Positions 1 through 8,477 of a stretch of 64,000 nucleotides of DNA are shown here, piece by piece. Source of the DNA: Mycolicibacterium septicum DSM 44393 (lineage in GTDB: Bacteria; Actinomycetota; Actinomycetes; Mycobacteriales; Mycobacteriaceae). The position numbers were made by a program, and so were the translations under genes. How positions within the stretch are numbered: position 1 is the stretch's first letter; each line of letters opens with the position of its first letter. Location: contig NZ_HG322952.1 in the NCBI RefSeq assembly GCF_000455325.1, positions 1,140,558 to 1,204,557 of the forward strand, given 5' to 3'. Below the pieces are notes generated by a model. The model was not told where the DNA came from, made no database searches, and saw nothing but the letters and a program-made list of their open reading frames with translations.

Positions 1-106
1 GGGGCGGCGGCGCGGCGTTGGCCACCCCACCGAATCCCAGTGCGGCCAGTGACATTCCACCGACGATTGCGACTCCGCCGAGCAGGCGGCGCGGATGCGA
101 CTTCAT
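1..106 (-). CDS. Secreted protein, N-terminal part only
   Basis: This is the first 35 codons of a gene that continues off the left edge. From the ATG at 106 the translation has basic residues near the start (His-Pro-Arg-Arg), a hydrophobic Gly/Ala/Leu/Val stretch of about 20 residues, and an Ala-Asn-Ala/Ala-Pro-Pro junction. That is a Sec signal peptide with a signal peptidase I site, typical of small mycobacterial exported proteins with an Ala/Pro-rich mature start. A GGAAAGG ribosome-binding site lies about 6 bases upstream; an in-frame ATG at 112 is too close to it. The mature protein is outside the window, so no function can be given. Confidence 0.6.
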   Translation of the reverse strand, partial: MKSHPRRLLGGVAIVGGMSLAALGFGGVANAAPPP

Positions 107-332
107 TCTCATTCCTTTCCGTGCGCGGATGTTGATTGACATCTCGTGCACCGCAGCAACTTTGGTGCACGACGATCTCTTCACCGCAACGGAAACATTA
201 CAGTCAGCACACTATGGAAGCCCTGTGCGCGACTTATGCCTGGAATTGGAATCTGTTGTTCTGCAGTAGATTACATCAGCTGCCAGCTGGATGATAGCCA
301 TGACATAGGGCGTTGACAGCTAATTCTTATCT

Positions 333-935
333 TCAGCAACCGGCCGGCCGCGGAGCACCGAAACCGCACGCCGTCAGCGCGGCCTCGATGGTGGCGTTCA
401 CGAGGGCGTCGTCGATCGGCCCGATGGCCGGTAGCACTGCGCGAAGGACCAGCGGACCGGTCAAGAGGTCGGAGATGACCTCCGGGTGCGATGGCGGCGG
501 AATCTCGCCGCGATCGGCGGCGCGGGTGAGCATCGCAGCCACCGAGCGGCGACGCGGCTCCATGAAGCGTTCATAGAACGCCTCACCGAGTGCGGCGTCG
601 TCTCGCATATCCCCCAGCGCGCCGGCCAGTGCGGCCTGAACCATCGGGTCGACGAAGAAGTCACGCTGGAGCTCCTGTACCAGCCGCAGATCTTCGCGGA
701 GATTGCCGCTGTCCGGGGCAGGATCGATCCCGAAACGGCTGATCAGCAGCGCTATGACGAGCTCTCCCGGGGTCCTTGCCCGACGGTAGATCGCCGCACG
801 GGTCGTGCCGGCCAGCTTGGCCACCCGATCGATGTTCACCGCCGAGTAGCCATGCGAAAGCAACACCGCCTCAGTCGCATCCGCGATGGCGGTGTCCAAG
901 GCAGTGTCGCGGGGGCGACCTCGAATCCCTGACAT
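333..935 (-). CDS. TetR-family transcriptional regulator
   Basis: A 200-residue protein of TetR architecture. The N-terminal helix-turn-helix covers roughly residues 10-58, with a recognition segment reading TTRAAIYRRARTPGELV. An all-helical ligand-binding domain follows and carries a conserved C-terminal segment around DLLTGPLVLRAV. It is transcribed divergently from the oxidoreductase/hydrolase pair at 993-2974, and a 25-bp palindrome lies between the two starts. The likely role is a repressor of itself and of that pair. The ligand cannot be predicted. Confidence 0.88.
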   Translation of the reverse strand: MSGIRGRPRDTALDTAIADATEAVLLSHGYSAVNIDRVAKLAGTTRAAIYRRARTPGELVIALLISRFGIDPAPDSGNLREDLRLVQELQRDFFVDPMVQAALAGALGDMRDDAALGEAFYERFMEPRRRSVAAMLTRAADRGEIPPPSHPEVISDLLTGPLVLRAVLPAIGPIDDALVNATIEAALTACGFGAPRPAGC

Positions 936-964
936 GTGCTCACTGGAAACATAGCGTTGACCGA

Positions 965-989
965 TTTACGACACACAATGTACCGTAAA
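965..989. promoter_or_regulatory. Palindromic operator, probable TetR site
   Basis: Outer arms TTTACG (965-970) and CGTAAA (984-989) and inner arms ACA (973-975) and TGT (979-981) are all centred on base 977, giving a 25-bp dyad. It lies 30 bases upstream of the TetR start and overlaps the first possible start (ATG 978) of the divergent gene. Binding by the adjacent TetR protein is inferred. Confidence 0.65.
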
Positions 990-992
990 AAT

Positions 993-2060
993 ATGGAGAC
1001 AATCTGGGTACTCGGCGCGACCGGCAAGGGTGGTCGGGCAATCGCCGCCGAACTGATCGGCACCAGGGCCGATGTGGTGCTCGTGGGACGTGACCGCGAC
1101 CGGCTGGCCACCGCGGCCGCGTCACTCGGAGGCCGGAACCGCACAGTCCTGACGCCCGGGCCGTCGGAATTGACCACCCTGATCGCAGCCGAAAAGCCGA
1201 CGGTCGTCGTGAACACCATCGGCCCGTTCGGCGAGACGACCGCGCCGCTGGCGCGAGCATGCGTGACAGCGGGCAGCCACTACGTGGACCTGGCCAACGA
1301 GCTACCACCGGTGCAGGCGGTGCTGGACATGGATGCCGACGCGCGAAGCGCGGGGGTCACGCTGGTCACCGGAGCAGGCTTCGGAGTGCTCGCCACCGAG
1401 TCCCTCGTGATCGAGTTGGCCGACGGGCGGCCCCCGGCATCCCGCGCAACCGTCGCCGCAATGCCCGTCGTCGACGGGTTGGGCTCAGCCGTGCTGTCGA
1501 GTGTGATCGATGCAGTCGCCTATGGCGGCCGCCGCTACCGCGACGGGCGGCTGCTGCGGACGCGCCTGGGTGCCGAGCACGCATGGATTCCGTTGCCGGA
1601 CCTGCCCGCAATCCAGGCCCTCGCGGTCCCTACCGGTGAACTGGAAGCGGCTCACCGCGCTTCGGGCGCCGGTGACGTGGTGGCCCTGTCCAGCGAAGTG
1701 CCCAGCGGGCGACTGGCACGCGCGGCCCTACCGGTGATGTCGGCGCTGCTGGCCGTACGGCCGATCCGGGCCGGGGTACAGCGCCTGGTCGATCGGGCAC
1801 GGTTGACTCCGCCAGCGACATCCGGCGACACCTCCTGGGCGTATGCCCGACTGGAGTGGCCCGACGGAACACATCGCGAGGCATGGCTGCGGACCGGGGA
1901 GGGCTACGGCTTCACCGCCAAGGTCGCCGCCCTCACCGTCGCCCGGTTGAGCGACGGCGAGGGTCGTCCCGGAGCCTTCACCCCGGGGGCACTATTCGGT
2001 GCCGACTTGGCGCGCGACGCGGGAGCACAGATCATCGCGCCGGGCACGGTGACATCGTGA
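993..2060 (+). CDS. Saccharopine dehydrogenase-like NAD(P)-binding oxidoreductase
   Basis: A 355-residue protein starting METIWVLGATGKGGRAIAAE. The GATGKGG nucleotide-binding loop at residues 8-14 opens a Rossmann fold, with a typical second strand ending VLVGRDRDRL. This resembles saccharopine-dehydrogenase-type proteins and the trans-acting enoyl reductase relatives common in mycobacteria. The substrate is unknown. ATG 993 was chosen because the alternative ATG 978 falls inside the palindromic operator and residue 1 of the fold follows 993 directly; no strong ribosome-binding site is visible for either. The stop overlaps the next start (TGATG), so it forms a translationally coupled pair with the hydrolase. 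Confidence 0.75.
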   Translation: METIWVLGATGKGGRAIAAELIGTRADVVLVGRDRDRLATAAASLGGRNRTVLTPGPSELTTLIAAEKPTVVVNTIGPFGETTAPLARACVTAGSHYVDLANELPPVQAVLDMDADARSAGVTLVTGAGFGVLATESLVIELADGRPPASRATVAAMPVVDGLGSAVLSSVIDAVAYGGRRYRDGRLLRTRLGAEHAWIPLPDLPAIQALAVPTGELEAAHRASGAGDVVALSSEVPSGRLARAALPVMSALLAVRPIRAGVQRLVDRARLTPPATSGDTSWAYARLEWPDGTHREAWLRTGEGYGFTAKVAALTVARLSDGEGRPGAFTPGALFGADLARDAGAQIIAPGTVTS

Positions 2061-2974
2061 TGACAGGCGAGGCCATCGTCCGCCGCGAGATTCGCATCCC
2101 GGCAGGCTGCGACGACCAGCTTGATGCCTGGGTGTACATGCCCGACCGGCCAGGGCCGGTTCCGGTTGTGGTGATGGCGCACGGCATCGGAGGTATCAAG
2201 GCCGGCGGATTGGCACCGTTCGCAGAAAGATTCGCGCGCAATGGATTCGCAGCCGTCGTGTTCGACTACCGCCATTGGGGCGAATCCACCGGTCGGCCAA
2301 GGCAATTCCTCTCCATCCGTCGCCAGCTCGAGGACTACCGCAGCGCGCTGACCTGGGCACGCACGCGGGACGAATTCGACGCTTCGCGAGTGTTCGTGTG
2401 GGGAACCTCATTTGCCGGCATGCACATCGTCGAGTTGGCCGCGAGCGAACCCGGCCTGGCCGGCGCCATTGCCCAATGCCCACTGGTGGACGGCCTCGCC
2501 GGGCTGACCAACATCCCGGTGGCCCGAGGGCTGCGCCTGACCGCACACGCGCTGGCCGACCTGGCCGGATCCGTATTCGGCCGGCCCCCGCGATATCTGC
2601 CGATCAGCGTCCCGCCGGGACAGCTCGGAGTGATCGCAACCGACGATGCGATGGTCGGCATGGCCCGACTCGATCCCGGCGACGGCTCCTGGTCCAACGA
2701 GATCACCGCCCGGTCACTACTGGACGTGACGCTGCACCGACCGGTCAAACACGCCCGGAACGCCCGCTGTCCGCTGCTCATGGTCGTGGCCGAGCACGAC
2801 ACCATGGCTCCCACCGGACCGGCACTGTCCGCCGCGACGAACGCACCCCTGGGCGAGCTGTACCGCAGCCGCGGCGGGCACTACGACGTCTACGCCGGCG
2901 GGCTGGATCACGAGAACGTACTGCGCGTCGAGACATCCTTCCTGCAACGGCACTCCGAGATGCCCACTCGCTGA
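2060..2974 (+). CDS. Alpha/beta hydrolase
   Basis: A 304-residue alpha/beta hydrolase. It shows the oxyanion-hole segment VVVMAHGIGG near residue 40, a strand ending AAVVFDYRHWGES, a nucleophile elbow reading GTSFAG (Ser in the G-x-S-x-x-G position), and late acid and His positions (EHDTMAP and RGGHYDVY). The family resembles the dienelactone hydrolase / YcjY-like acylesterases. ATG 2060 overlaps the preceding stop; a GTG at 2057 is an alternative. Co-transcription with the oxidoreductase under the TetR operator suggests both act on one small ester, lactone or lipid, but the substrate cannot be named. Confidence 0.8.
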   Translation: MTGEAIVRREIRIPAGCDDQLDAWVYMPDRPGPVPVVVMAHGIGGIKAGGLAPFAERFARNGFAAVVFDYRHWGESTGRPRQFLSIRRQLEDYRSALTWARTRDEFDASRVFVWGTSFAGMHIVELAASEPGLAGAIAQCPLVDGLAGLTNIPVARGLRLTAHALADLAGSVFGRPPRYLPISVPPGQLGVIATDDAMVGMARLDPGDGSWSNEITARSLLDVTLHRPVKHARNARCPLLMVVAEHDTMAPTGPALSAATNAPLGELYRSRGGHYDVYAGGLDHENVLRVETSFLQRHSEMPTR

Positions 2975-2988
2975 CGTGTCATCCAGGC

Positions 2989-3747
2989 TCAGCGGCCGAC
3001 CCAATCCACGAACTGGTCCGAGGTGATCACCGGCGCGAAGAAGTTGTTGATCCGTTCGAAGGCCGCACGCTCCTGGTCGGGATGAGCCGCACCGGTCGCA
3101 TCGCCGATCACGATGGGCAGCAGACCATGGTCACGGGCCGCCCGGGCGTTGCCCTCTACGCACCAGTCGAGATGGATCCCGGTGAGGACCAACACCTCCA
3201 CTCGTTGCCGGCTCAACGCACCGGGCAGGTCCGTTCCGACGAAGGCCGTCTGCAGCGCCTTCTCGTACAACTCGTTGTCGCCGGGCTCCACCAACTCGCG
3301 GAGTTCACCCACCAGTTCGTTGTCCCAGGCGATCTGCTCGGGGGTGGCATCGATATGACCGGTCCACCCGTCGTACTGCACCTTGTCGAAATCCGTCTTC
3401 GGGTAGTCGTCGCGGAACACCGAGAACCCGATCCAGTTGAACGAGAAGAAGTTCGCCGCCGAGCGTGCGGCTTTCGCCACCCTGACGGTCGCCTCAAGAC
3501 TGCCGCGGTACGCGTGCCCTTCGGCGTATTGAACCCCACCCGGCTCGTACAGCGAGTTGGATTGGCTGATCGAGAGAAACGCGGCGGGCCTGGAGAGGAT
3601 CTCGCGGAAGTCGAGCCCCTCCCACTGCTTGGCCAGCGGCGGGATCGCGGCACGGTTGTCGACCGGATAGCCGAGCGCCTGCGGATCGAGCGCGATCGGA
3701 TCCAGCGGGGTGGTTCGAGATGATCCGTTGACGGCGAGTGCGCTCAT
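2989..3747 (-). CDS. Isochorismatase-like cysteine hydrolase family protein
   Basis: A 252-residue protein with the second half of the isochorismatase fold clearly visible. Lys163 lies in EKALQTAFVGT, and Cys196 in GIHLDWCVEGNARAA matches the family nucleophile. The family's catalytic Asp, normally in an IDMQN-like motif, is not seen: the aligned segment reads LSISQSN, with Ser61 at that position. Enzymes of the family hydrolyse vinyl ethers, amides or ureido groups, so this may be a divergent or inactive member. It is convergent with the hydrolase gene (14-base gap) and stands alone. The substrate is unknown. Confidence 0.75.
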   Translation of the reverse strand: MSALAVNGSSRTTPLDPIALDPQALGYPVDNRAAIPPLAKQWEGLDFREILSRPAAFLSISQSNSLYEPGGVQYAEGHAYRGSLEATVRVAKAARSAANFFSFNWIGFSVFRDDYPKTDFDKVQYDGWTGHIDATPEQIAWDNELVGELRELVEPGDNELYEKALQTAFVGTDLPGALSRQRVEVLVLTGIHLDWCVEGNARAARDHGLLPIVIGDATGAAHPDQERAAFERINNFFAPVITSDQFVDWVGR

Positions 3748-3811
3748 GCGGGATACCTTCGACGGGCTCCGGCGCGGTTGACAGTCTTTGAATCTGCGCG
3801 ATTCTGGCGAC

Positions 3812-5332
3812 CTACCGGTAGTCGTACGACCAGTACGCCGAGCAGTACTCCGGAAGATCGGTCACCACCGGACGGTCGGCTCGCGACCGCGAGAGGTTGA
3901 ACAAGTACCAGGGGTCATTGTTCGAGCCATCGGATCGCACGCAGGCGCGGATGTGCTCGGGCAACCGGTGCAGCGCCGGGTCGATGTCCGACGACAGCCG
4001 GGACAGGTATTCGGCGTCGAGTTGACCGTTCTGCTGGAACCGGTCGATGTTCCGGTCGGCGACGAGCCGCTCGGGATTGAGCGCCGCCAACCCCAGCAGC
4101 GCCACCACACCGGCGACCAGCACCGCATGCGGCAGCCACCGGCCCGACATCCGCACCCCCGTCCCGGCGACGAGCAGAAAGACCACGCCCAGCCACAGTT
4201 CGATCGTCACCACCATCAGCCGATCAGTGCTGAAACCGTATGCCTGCTGGTACAGCCACATCCGGTGGATGGCCGAGATCACCACGACAACCGATGTGGC
4301 GCAAAGTATTCCGATAAGAACCCGCAACAGACGGCGGTCGGCCGCGTCGGCCCGGCCTGCCACCCTGATCACCACGCCGAGCACCAGCAGGGTCAGCGCC
4401 GAGACCCACAGCAGCTGCCAGAAGCCTTGCCGGGCGTATTCGGCGTAGGTCAGCCCTTCGGTCTCCAGCACATGGGTGTGACCGCCGAACAGCACCGCGG
4501 CCTGCACCACCACGAACGCCAGGAACAGCACGTCGAGCACACTCAGCGGCAGCGCCCACTCCCAGCGCGGCACCGCCTTCATCGGCGGGGGCGCCAGGGC
4601 ATCGAGCCGCGGTGGGAATCGGGTCAGGTAGGCACCGCCGAGGACGAAGGATGCCACAACCCCGAAAACCACAACCCGCGCGAAGGCGTCGACGCCGTCG
4701 AAGGTCGGTACCAGGTTGCCGACCAGATGCGCGAAAGCCGCGTCCGCCGAAGCGAACAACGCACCGAACACGAACGCCAGCAGCACGGTGAGACCGATGA
4801 CGGCGGCGGCGCGGCCCGGGTTGGCGACACCCACCCGGCTCGGCAATCCACGTCGCACCCACCCTCTGACCCGGGCCGGCAGGGCCCACGCCAGAAACGG
4901 CGCGCTGAACACCGCGGTCCAGGTACGCCCGCCGAAAAGCGTGCACCAGCCGACGATCCAGGCCGCCATGATGCACAGCACACCCAGCCAGTCGGCCGCC
5001 AGCAGCGCGGGTACCGCCAACAACGCCACGGTCAACGTCATACCGGCCCACTCCGTGCGGGTCGGTCGACGCTCGGCAGTGCCGAACACCACGCCGAAAA
5101 CCATGATCCCGACCACGAGGTAGCCGATGCTGAGCACGGACGGCCGCCACACCGCCGTCCCCACCAGGCCTGCGGCCACGGCGAGGATCAGCAGTCGGCG
5201 GGGCGCCGACGACAGCGGGGCGATCGGCCATACCCGCCGTGGCCACACCGTCCACCCGGGCTCGCCGGAGCTCGGCAGCGCCGGACCGATCAGTGGCGGT
5301 ATCACCGGCTGTCCCGGAACCAGTGTCGTCAT
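3812..5332 (-). CDS. DUF4173-type multi-pass membrane protein
   Basis: A 506-residue integral membrane protein with about a dozen hydrophobic helices after a Pro-rich cytosolic start, and a C-terminal soluble tail (about 80 residues) ending near EYCSAYWSYDYR. A charged loop containing GLTYAEYARQGFWQLLW and the late WLYQQAYGFSTDRL segment are typical of DUF4173 proteins. The start ATG at 5332 overlaps the stop of the histidine kinase (ATGA); a longer reading frame upstream is not needed. As third gene of a response regulator-kinase operon it may be an accessory sensor or an output of the signalling pair. Function unknown. Confidence 0.78.
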   Translation of the reverse strand: MTTLVPGQPVIPPLIGPALPSSGEPGWTVWPRRVWPIAPLSSAPRRLLILAVAAGLVGTAVWRPSVLSIGYLVVGIMVFGVVFGTAERRPTRTEWAGMTLTVALLAVPALLAADWLGVLCIMAAWIVGWCTLFGGRTWTAVFSAPFLAWALPARVRGWVRRGLPSRVGVANPGRAAAVIGLTVLLAFVFGALFASADAAFAHLVGNLVPTFDGVDAFARVVVFGVVASFVLGGAYLTRFPPRLDALAPPPMKAVPRWEWALPLSVLDVLFLAFVVVQAAVLFGGHTHVLETEGLTYAEYARQGFWQLLWVSALTLLVLGVVIRVAGRADAADRRLLRVLIGILCATSVVVVISAIHRMWLYQQAYGFSTDRLMVVTIELWLGVVFLLVAGTGVRMSGRWLPHAVLVAGVVALLGLAALNPERLVADRNIDRFQQNGQLDAEYLSRLSSDIDPALHRLPEHIRACVRSDGSNNDPWYLFNLSRSRADRPVVTDLPEYCSAYWSYDYR

Positions 5333-6360
5333 GACTGCTCCTCCCCATTCGCCGGGATGTGGACCTTGATTCGGCATCCCGCCCCGGTATCCATCACTTC
5401 GATCACCCCGCCGTGCAATTCGACGGCCCACCGCGCGATCGCCAGCCCCAGGCCCGTGCCACCGTCAGAGGTCGCACCGCGGGTGAACCGCTGGAAGACG
5501 CGCTCACGCTCGGCGGCCGCGATACCCGGGCCCTGATCCGCCACCTCGAGCCGCAGGCCCGACACCTGACGTGTCGCCAGCACCATCACGCGGCCACCGG
5601 CTGGACTGTGCCGAATTGCGTTGTCCACCAGGTTGACCACCACCTGCCGTAGCCGTGCCGGGTCGGCGACAGCCTTCAAGTCGGGCGGTGACACCCGGAT
5701 GACGACCGGAATGCCGCTCGCCGACACAGAGACGTGTTCGACGGCCTCGCGCAGAAACTCGCCGACGTCGAACCGACTGATCTGCAACGGAATCGCCCCG
5801 CCCTCGATACGGGACAGGTCGAGCAGGTTGCTCACCAGCTCACCGAGGCGCTCGGTCTGAGACAGCGCGATCCGCATGGTCTGAGCGTCGGGCTCGACCA
5901 CCCCGTCCACCACGTTCTCCAGCACCGCCTGTAGAGCCGTGATGGGCGTGCGCAATTCGTGGGACACATTGCCGATCAGGCCGCGCCGGTACTCGTCGGC
6001 AGCCTCGAGATCGGCCGCCATCTGATTGAATGCGGCTGCCAATTGACCGATTTCGTCTCGGGAGGTCGCGCGCACCCGGATGCTGTAGTCGCCGCGGGCC
6101 ATCACCCGTGCTGCCGCCGTCATCTGCCGCAGCGGCGAGGTCATCCCGTGCGCCAGGAACTGCGTCAAGATCAACGAAGTGGCCAGCGCGGCAAGCAACG
6201 CGTACCGGAACTGCCAGCTGGCGCCGACCCAGAAGGTGAACGAGGCCAGCAGGATCGCCCCGCCCACCAGCAGGCCGGTCTTGACCTTGAACGATGCGAA
6301 CGGATCCAGCGGTCGAGGCAGCCGGTCCCACAGTGCGGTCACCCGGTCGGCGAGGCTCAT
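5329..6360 (-). CDS. Sensor histidine kinase
   Basis: A 343-residue membrane kinase. Two close transmembrane segments (about residues 27-46 and 52-70) leave almost no extracytoplasmic loop, so it probably senses in the membrane or through a partner. A HAMP linker follows at about 70-125. His134 in GNVSHELRTPI is the phosphorylation site (HisKA). The HATPase domain has an N box (NLVDNAIRHSP), a G1 box (VADQGPGI) and a G2 box (GTGLGLAI). Start and stop each overlap neighbours by four bases, coupling it to the response regulator and to the DUF4173 protein. Confidence 0.93.
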   Translation of the reverse strand: MSLADRVTALWDRLPRPLDPFASFKVKTGLLVGGAILLASFTFWVGASWQFRYALLAALATSLILTQFLAHGMTSPLRQMTAAARVMARGDYSIRVRATSRDEIGQLAAAFNQMAADLEAADEYRRGLIGNVSHELRTPITALQAVLENVVDGVVEPDAQTMRIALSQTERLGELVSNLLDLSRIEGGAIPLQISRFDVGEFLREAVEHVSVSASGIPVVIRVSPPDLKAVADPARLRQVVVNLVDNAIRHSPAGGRVMVLATRQVSGLRLEVADQGPGIAAAERERVFQRFTRGATSDGGTGLGLAIARWAVELHGGVIEVMDTGAGCRIKVHIPANGEEQS

Positions 6361-7022
6361 CGCGGGACCTCCAGGGCGTAGCCCACGCCGTGCACCGTCC
6401 GGATCAGCTCAGATCCGAGCTTGCGGCGCAGCGCCTTGACGTGGCTGTCCACCGTGCGGGTCTCCACTCCGGCCGCCCAACCCCACACGTGCTCCAGCAG
6501 GGTCTCGCGGGCCACCGCAGCCCTGGGCCGGCCGGCCAGGAACACGAGAAGATCGAATTCAGTTCGGGTGAGGTGGATCTCCCGGTCGCCCTCATGGACC
6601 CGACGCTCGCTCAGGTCGATGCGATAGTCGCCCACCGACAGCGGCTGGTCACCGTTCGCCCGGTCCACCCGGCGCAACAGCACCCGCACCCGGGCCACCA
6701 GTTCGCGCATGCTGAACGGCTTGGTCAGGTAGTCGTCGGCACCGACACCGAGGCCGATGAGCATGTCGGTCTCGTCGGTGCGGGCAGTCAGCATCAGCAC
6801 CGGCACGGGAAGCTGCGCCTGAATACGCCGGCACACCTCCAGACCGTCGAAGCCGGGCAGCATCACGTCGAGGACCACAAGGTCGGGCGACGTTGCCAGC
6901 GCGGCTTCCACCGCCGACGGCCCGTCAACCGCCGTCTCCACCTCGAACGCCTCGGCACGCAGCCGGGTCGCCACCGCGGCCAGGATGGTCGGCTCGTCGT
7001 CGACCACCAGGATTCGCTTCAC
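6357..7022 (-). CDS. OmpR-family response regulator
   Basis: A 221-residue regulator. The receiver domain is at residues 1-118, with the acidic pair at Asp8-Asp9, phospho-acceptor Asp52 in VVLDVMLPG, and Lys about residue 101 in DDYLTKPF. A winged-helix DNA-binding domain (about 130-220) ends ELIRTVHGVGYALEV, the OmpR/PhoB signature. It is first gene of the operon with the kinase and the DUF4173 protein. The 144-base gap to the divergent SWIM gene must hold its promoter, but I could not pick out convincing direct repeats there. Confidence 0.94.
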   Translation of the reverse strand: MKRILVVDDEPTILAAVATRLRAEAFEVETAVDGPSAVEAALATSPDLVVLDVMLPGFDGLEVCRRIQAQLPVPVLMLTARTDETDMLIGLGVGADDYLTKPFSMRELVARVRVLLRRVDRANGDQPLSVGDYRIDLSERRVHEGDREIHLTRTEFDLLVFLAGRPRAAVARETLLEHVWGWAAGVETRTVDSHVKALRRKLGSELIRTVHGVGYALEVPR

Positions 7023-7166
7023 GAACCCGACTCTAGGTGCAGGTTGTGGTGGTCACGGGCAGTGTTTGTGAAGATCCTGTGGAGACCGTCACGAATTTGC
7101 TGTGGCCCGGTGTCGGGCGTTCTGGTTAGGCTGGCCGGGGTCAGTACGCATCTGGAGGGGCGGCGG

Positions 7167-8477
7167 TTGGATCAGCAAACGGTGTGGTCCACCGACGAGG
7201 TACGGCAGTTTGCCGGGAAGGCGTACGCAGCGGGCCAGAAACTCGCGGGCGCCGCCGGTTGGTCCGGCACCGGTGCCACCCAGACCTTGGTGTGGGGAGA
7301 CTTCCAGGGCAGCGGGCGTACCCCGTATCGCGTGCAGGTCAACCTGGTGGGCCCGACGTACAAATGCTCGTGCCCGTCGCGGCAGTTTCCCTGCAAACAC
7401 GTGGTCGGCCTGGTACTGCGCTGGTGTGGCGGCAGCGTCGACGTCTCCTCGGAGGCTCCGGCGGGCGTCGTCGCGGCGCCCGCAGCTCCCGCCGCCCCGA
7501 AAGCGCCACGCGAGGTCAGTGAAAAGGCCATCGCGGCGCGGGAGCACAGCGTCAGCGAGGGCCTGGAGCAGCTCCAGCGATGGATCGACGATCAGGTCCG
7601 CAACGGCATCGCCGGCATCAGCGCCGATCCGTACGCCGGCTGGAGTGAGCCGATCGCCAAACGCATGGTCGACGCGAAGGCTCCCGGCCTGGCGCGCTGG
7701 TTGCGCAGCCTGCCCGGCCATCTCACCCACGACGAGTGGCCGCGGCTGATCATCGAGGATCTCGGACTCATCCGGCTGCTGATCGACGCCTACCGCACCA
7801 TCGACGCACTGTCCGTGGAGTCCGCCGCCGCGGTTCGCCGTCACATCGGATTCACGGTGCCGCGGGCCGAGGTGCTGGCCGCCGACCCGGTCAACGACAC
7901 CTGGCAGGTACTCGGTTACGCCGAGACCTTGGAGGACCGGTACACCACGCGGCGAATGTGGTTGAGCGGCACAGCCACCGGGCTACTGGTCAACGTGCAG
8001 TCCACCGCGCCGAGCGGGGCCAGCTTCGACAACCGGCTCACCCCCGGACGGGAGTTCACCGGCAGCGTCTACCCATATCCCGGCGGCCCGTCGAGCTTCC
8101 GAGTCGCAATCCCCGATGGCGACGTGCCGACCGACCCCATCGGGCAACTCGTGGTCGCCGGCACCGGGATCGACTCGGCGCTGGCCGGGCGGGCCCGCGC
8201 TCTCACGGTCGACCCGTGGTTGCTCCGGTACCCCGCCATCGTCGCCGCCCGGCCCGTAGAACTCAGCAGGCCCAAACGCCGCTACCTGGTCGATGCCTCG
8301 GACAACGCCCTACCGGCGATCTGCGACGACGCCCGCTGGGCACGACTGCAGGCCGGAAGCGGCGGACGATTACTGCCGCTGCTGACCGAGATCACCACGG
8401 ACGGGATCGATCCGCTGTCGATGTTGAGCGACGCGCCGCCATCCCGTCTGGCCGGACCGGCGGTGACGGCACTGTGA
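7167..8477 (+). CDS. SWIM zinc-finger protein (YehQ-like)
   Basis: A 436-residue protein. A SWIM zinc-binding motif C-x-C-x6-C-x-H is visible at Cys67, Cys69, Cys76 and His78 (CSCPSRQFPCKH). The rest shows no enzyme motif. I chose the TTG start at 7167 because GGAGGGG lies 6 bases upstream and the residues before the SWIM motif fit the family; the longer frame upstream runs antisense through the response regulator. It is first gene of a five-gene overlapping operon (SWIM, DUF5691, MoxR ATPase, DUF5682, VWA). SWIM fingers bind DNA or protein; here it is probably a recruitment subunit, which is an inference. Confidence 0.85.
   Translation: MDQQTVWSTDEVRQFAGKAYAAGQKLAGAAGWSGTGATQTLVWGDFQGSGRTPYRVQVNLVGPTYKCSCPSRQFPCKHVVGLVLRWCGGSVDVSSEAPAGVVAAPAAPAAPKAPREVSEKAIAAREHSVSEGLEQLQRWIDDQVRNGIAGISADPYAGWSEPIAKRMVDAKAPGLARWLRSLPGHLTHDEWPRLIIEDLGLIRLLIDAYRTIDALSVESAAAVRRHIGFTVPRAEVLAADPVNDTWQVLGYAETLEDRYTTRRMWLSGTATGLLVNVQSTAPSGASFDNRLTPGREFTGSVYPYPGGPSSFRVAIPDGDVPTDPIGQLVVAGTGIDSALAGRARALTVDPWLLRYPAIVAARPVELSRPKRRYLVDASDNALPAICDDARWARLQAGSGGRLLPLLTEITTDGIDPLSMLSDAPPSRLAGPAVTAL

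Noticed and set aside
18..269. Plus-strand open frame at the left edge
   Set aside because: The opposite strand carries a clear signal peptide with a ribosome-binding site; the plus frame has no domain or start signal.
7023..7166. OmpR-type direct repeats sought in the gap between response regulator and SWIM gene
   Set aside because: GTG-containing words recur but without constant spacing; not convincing enough to report.
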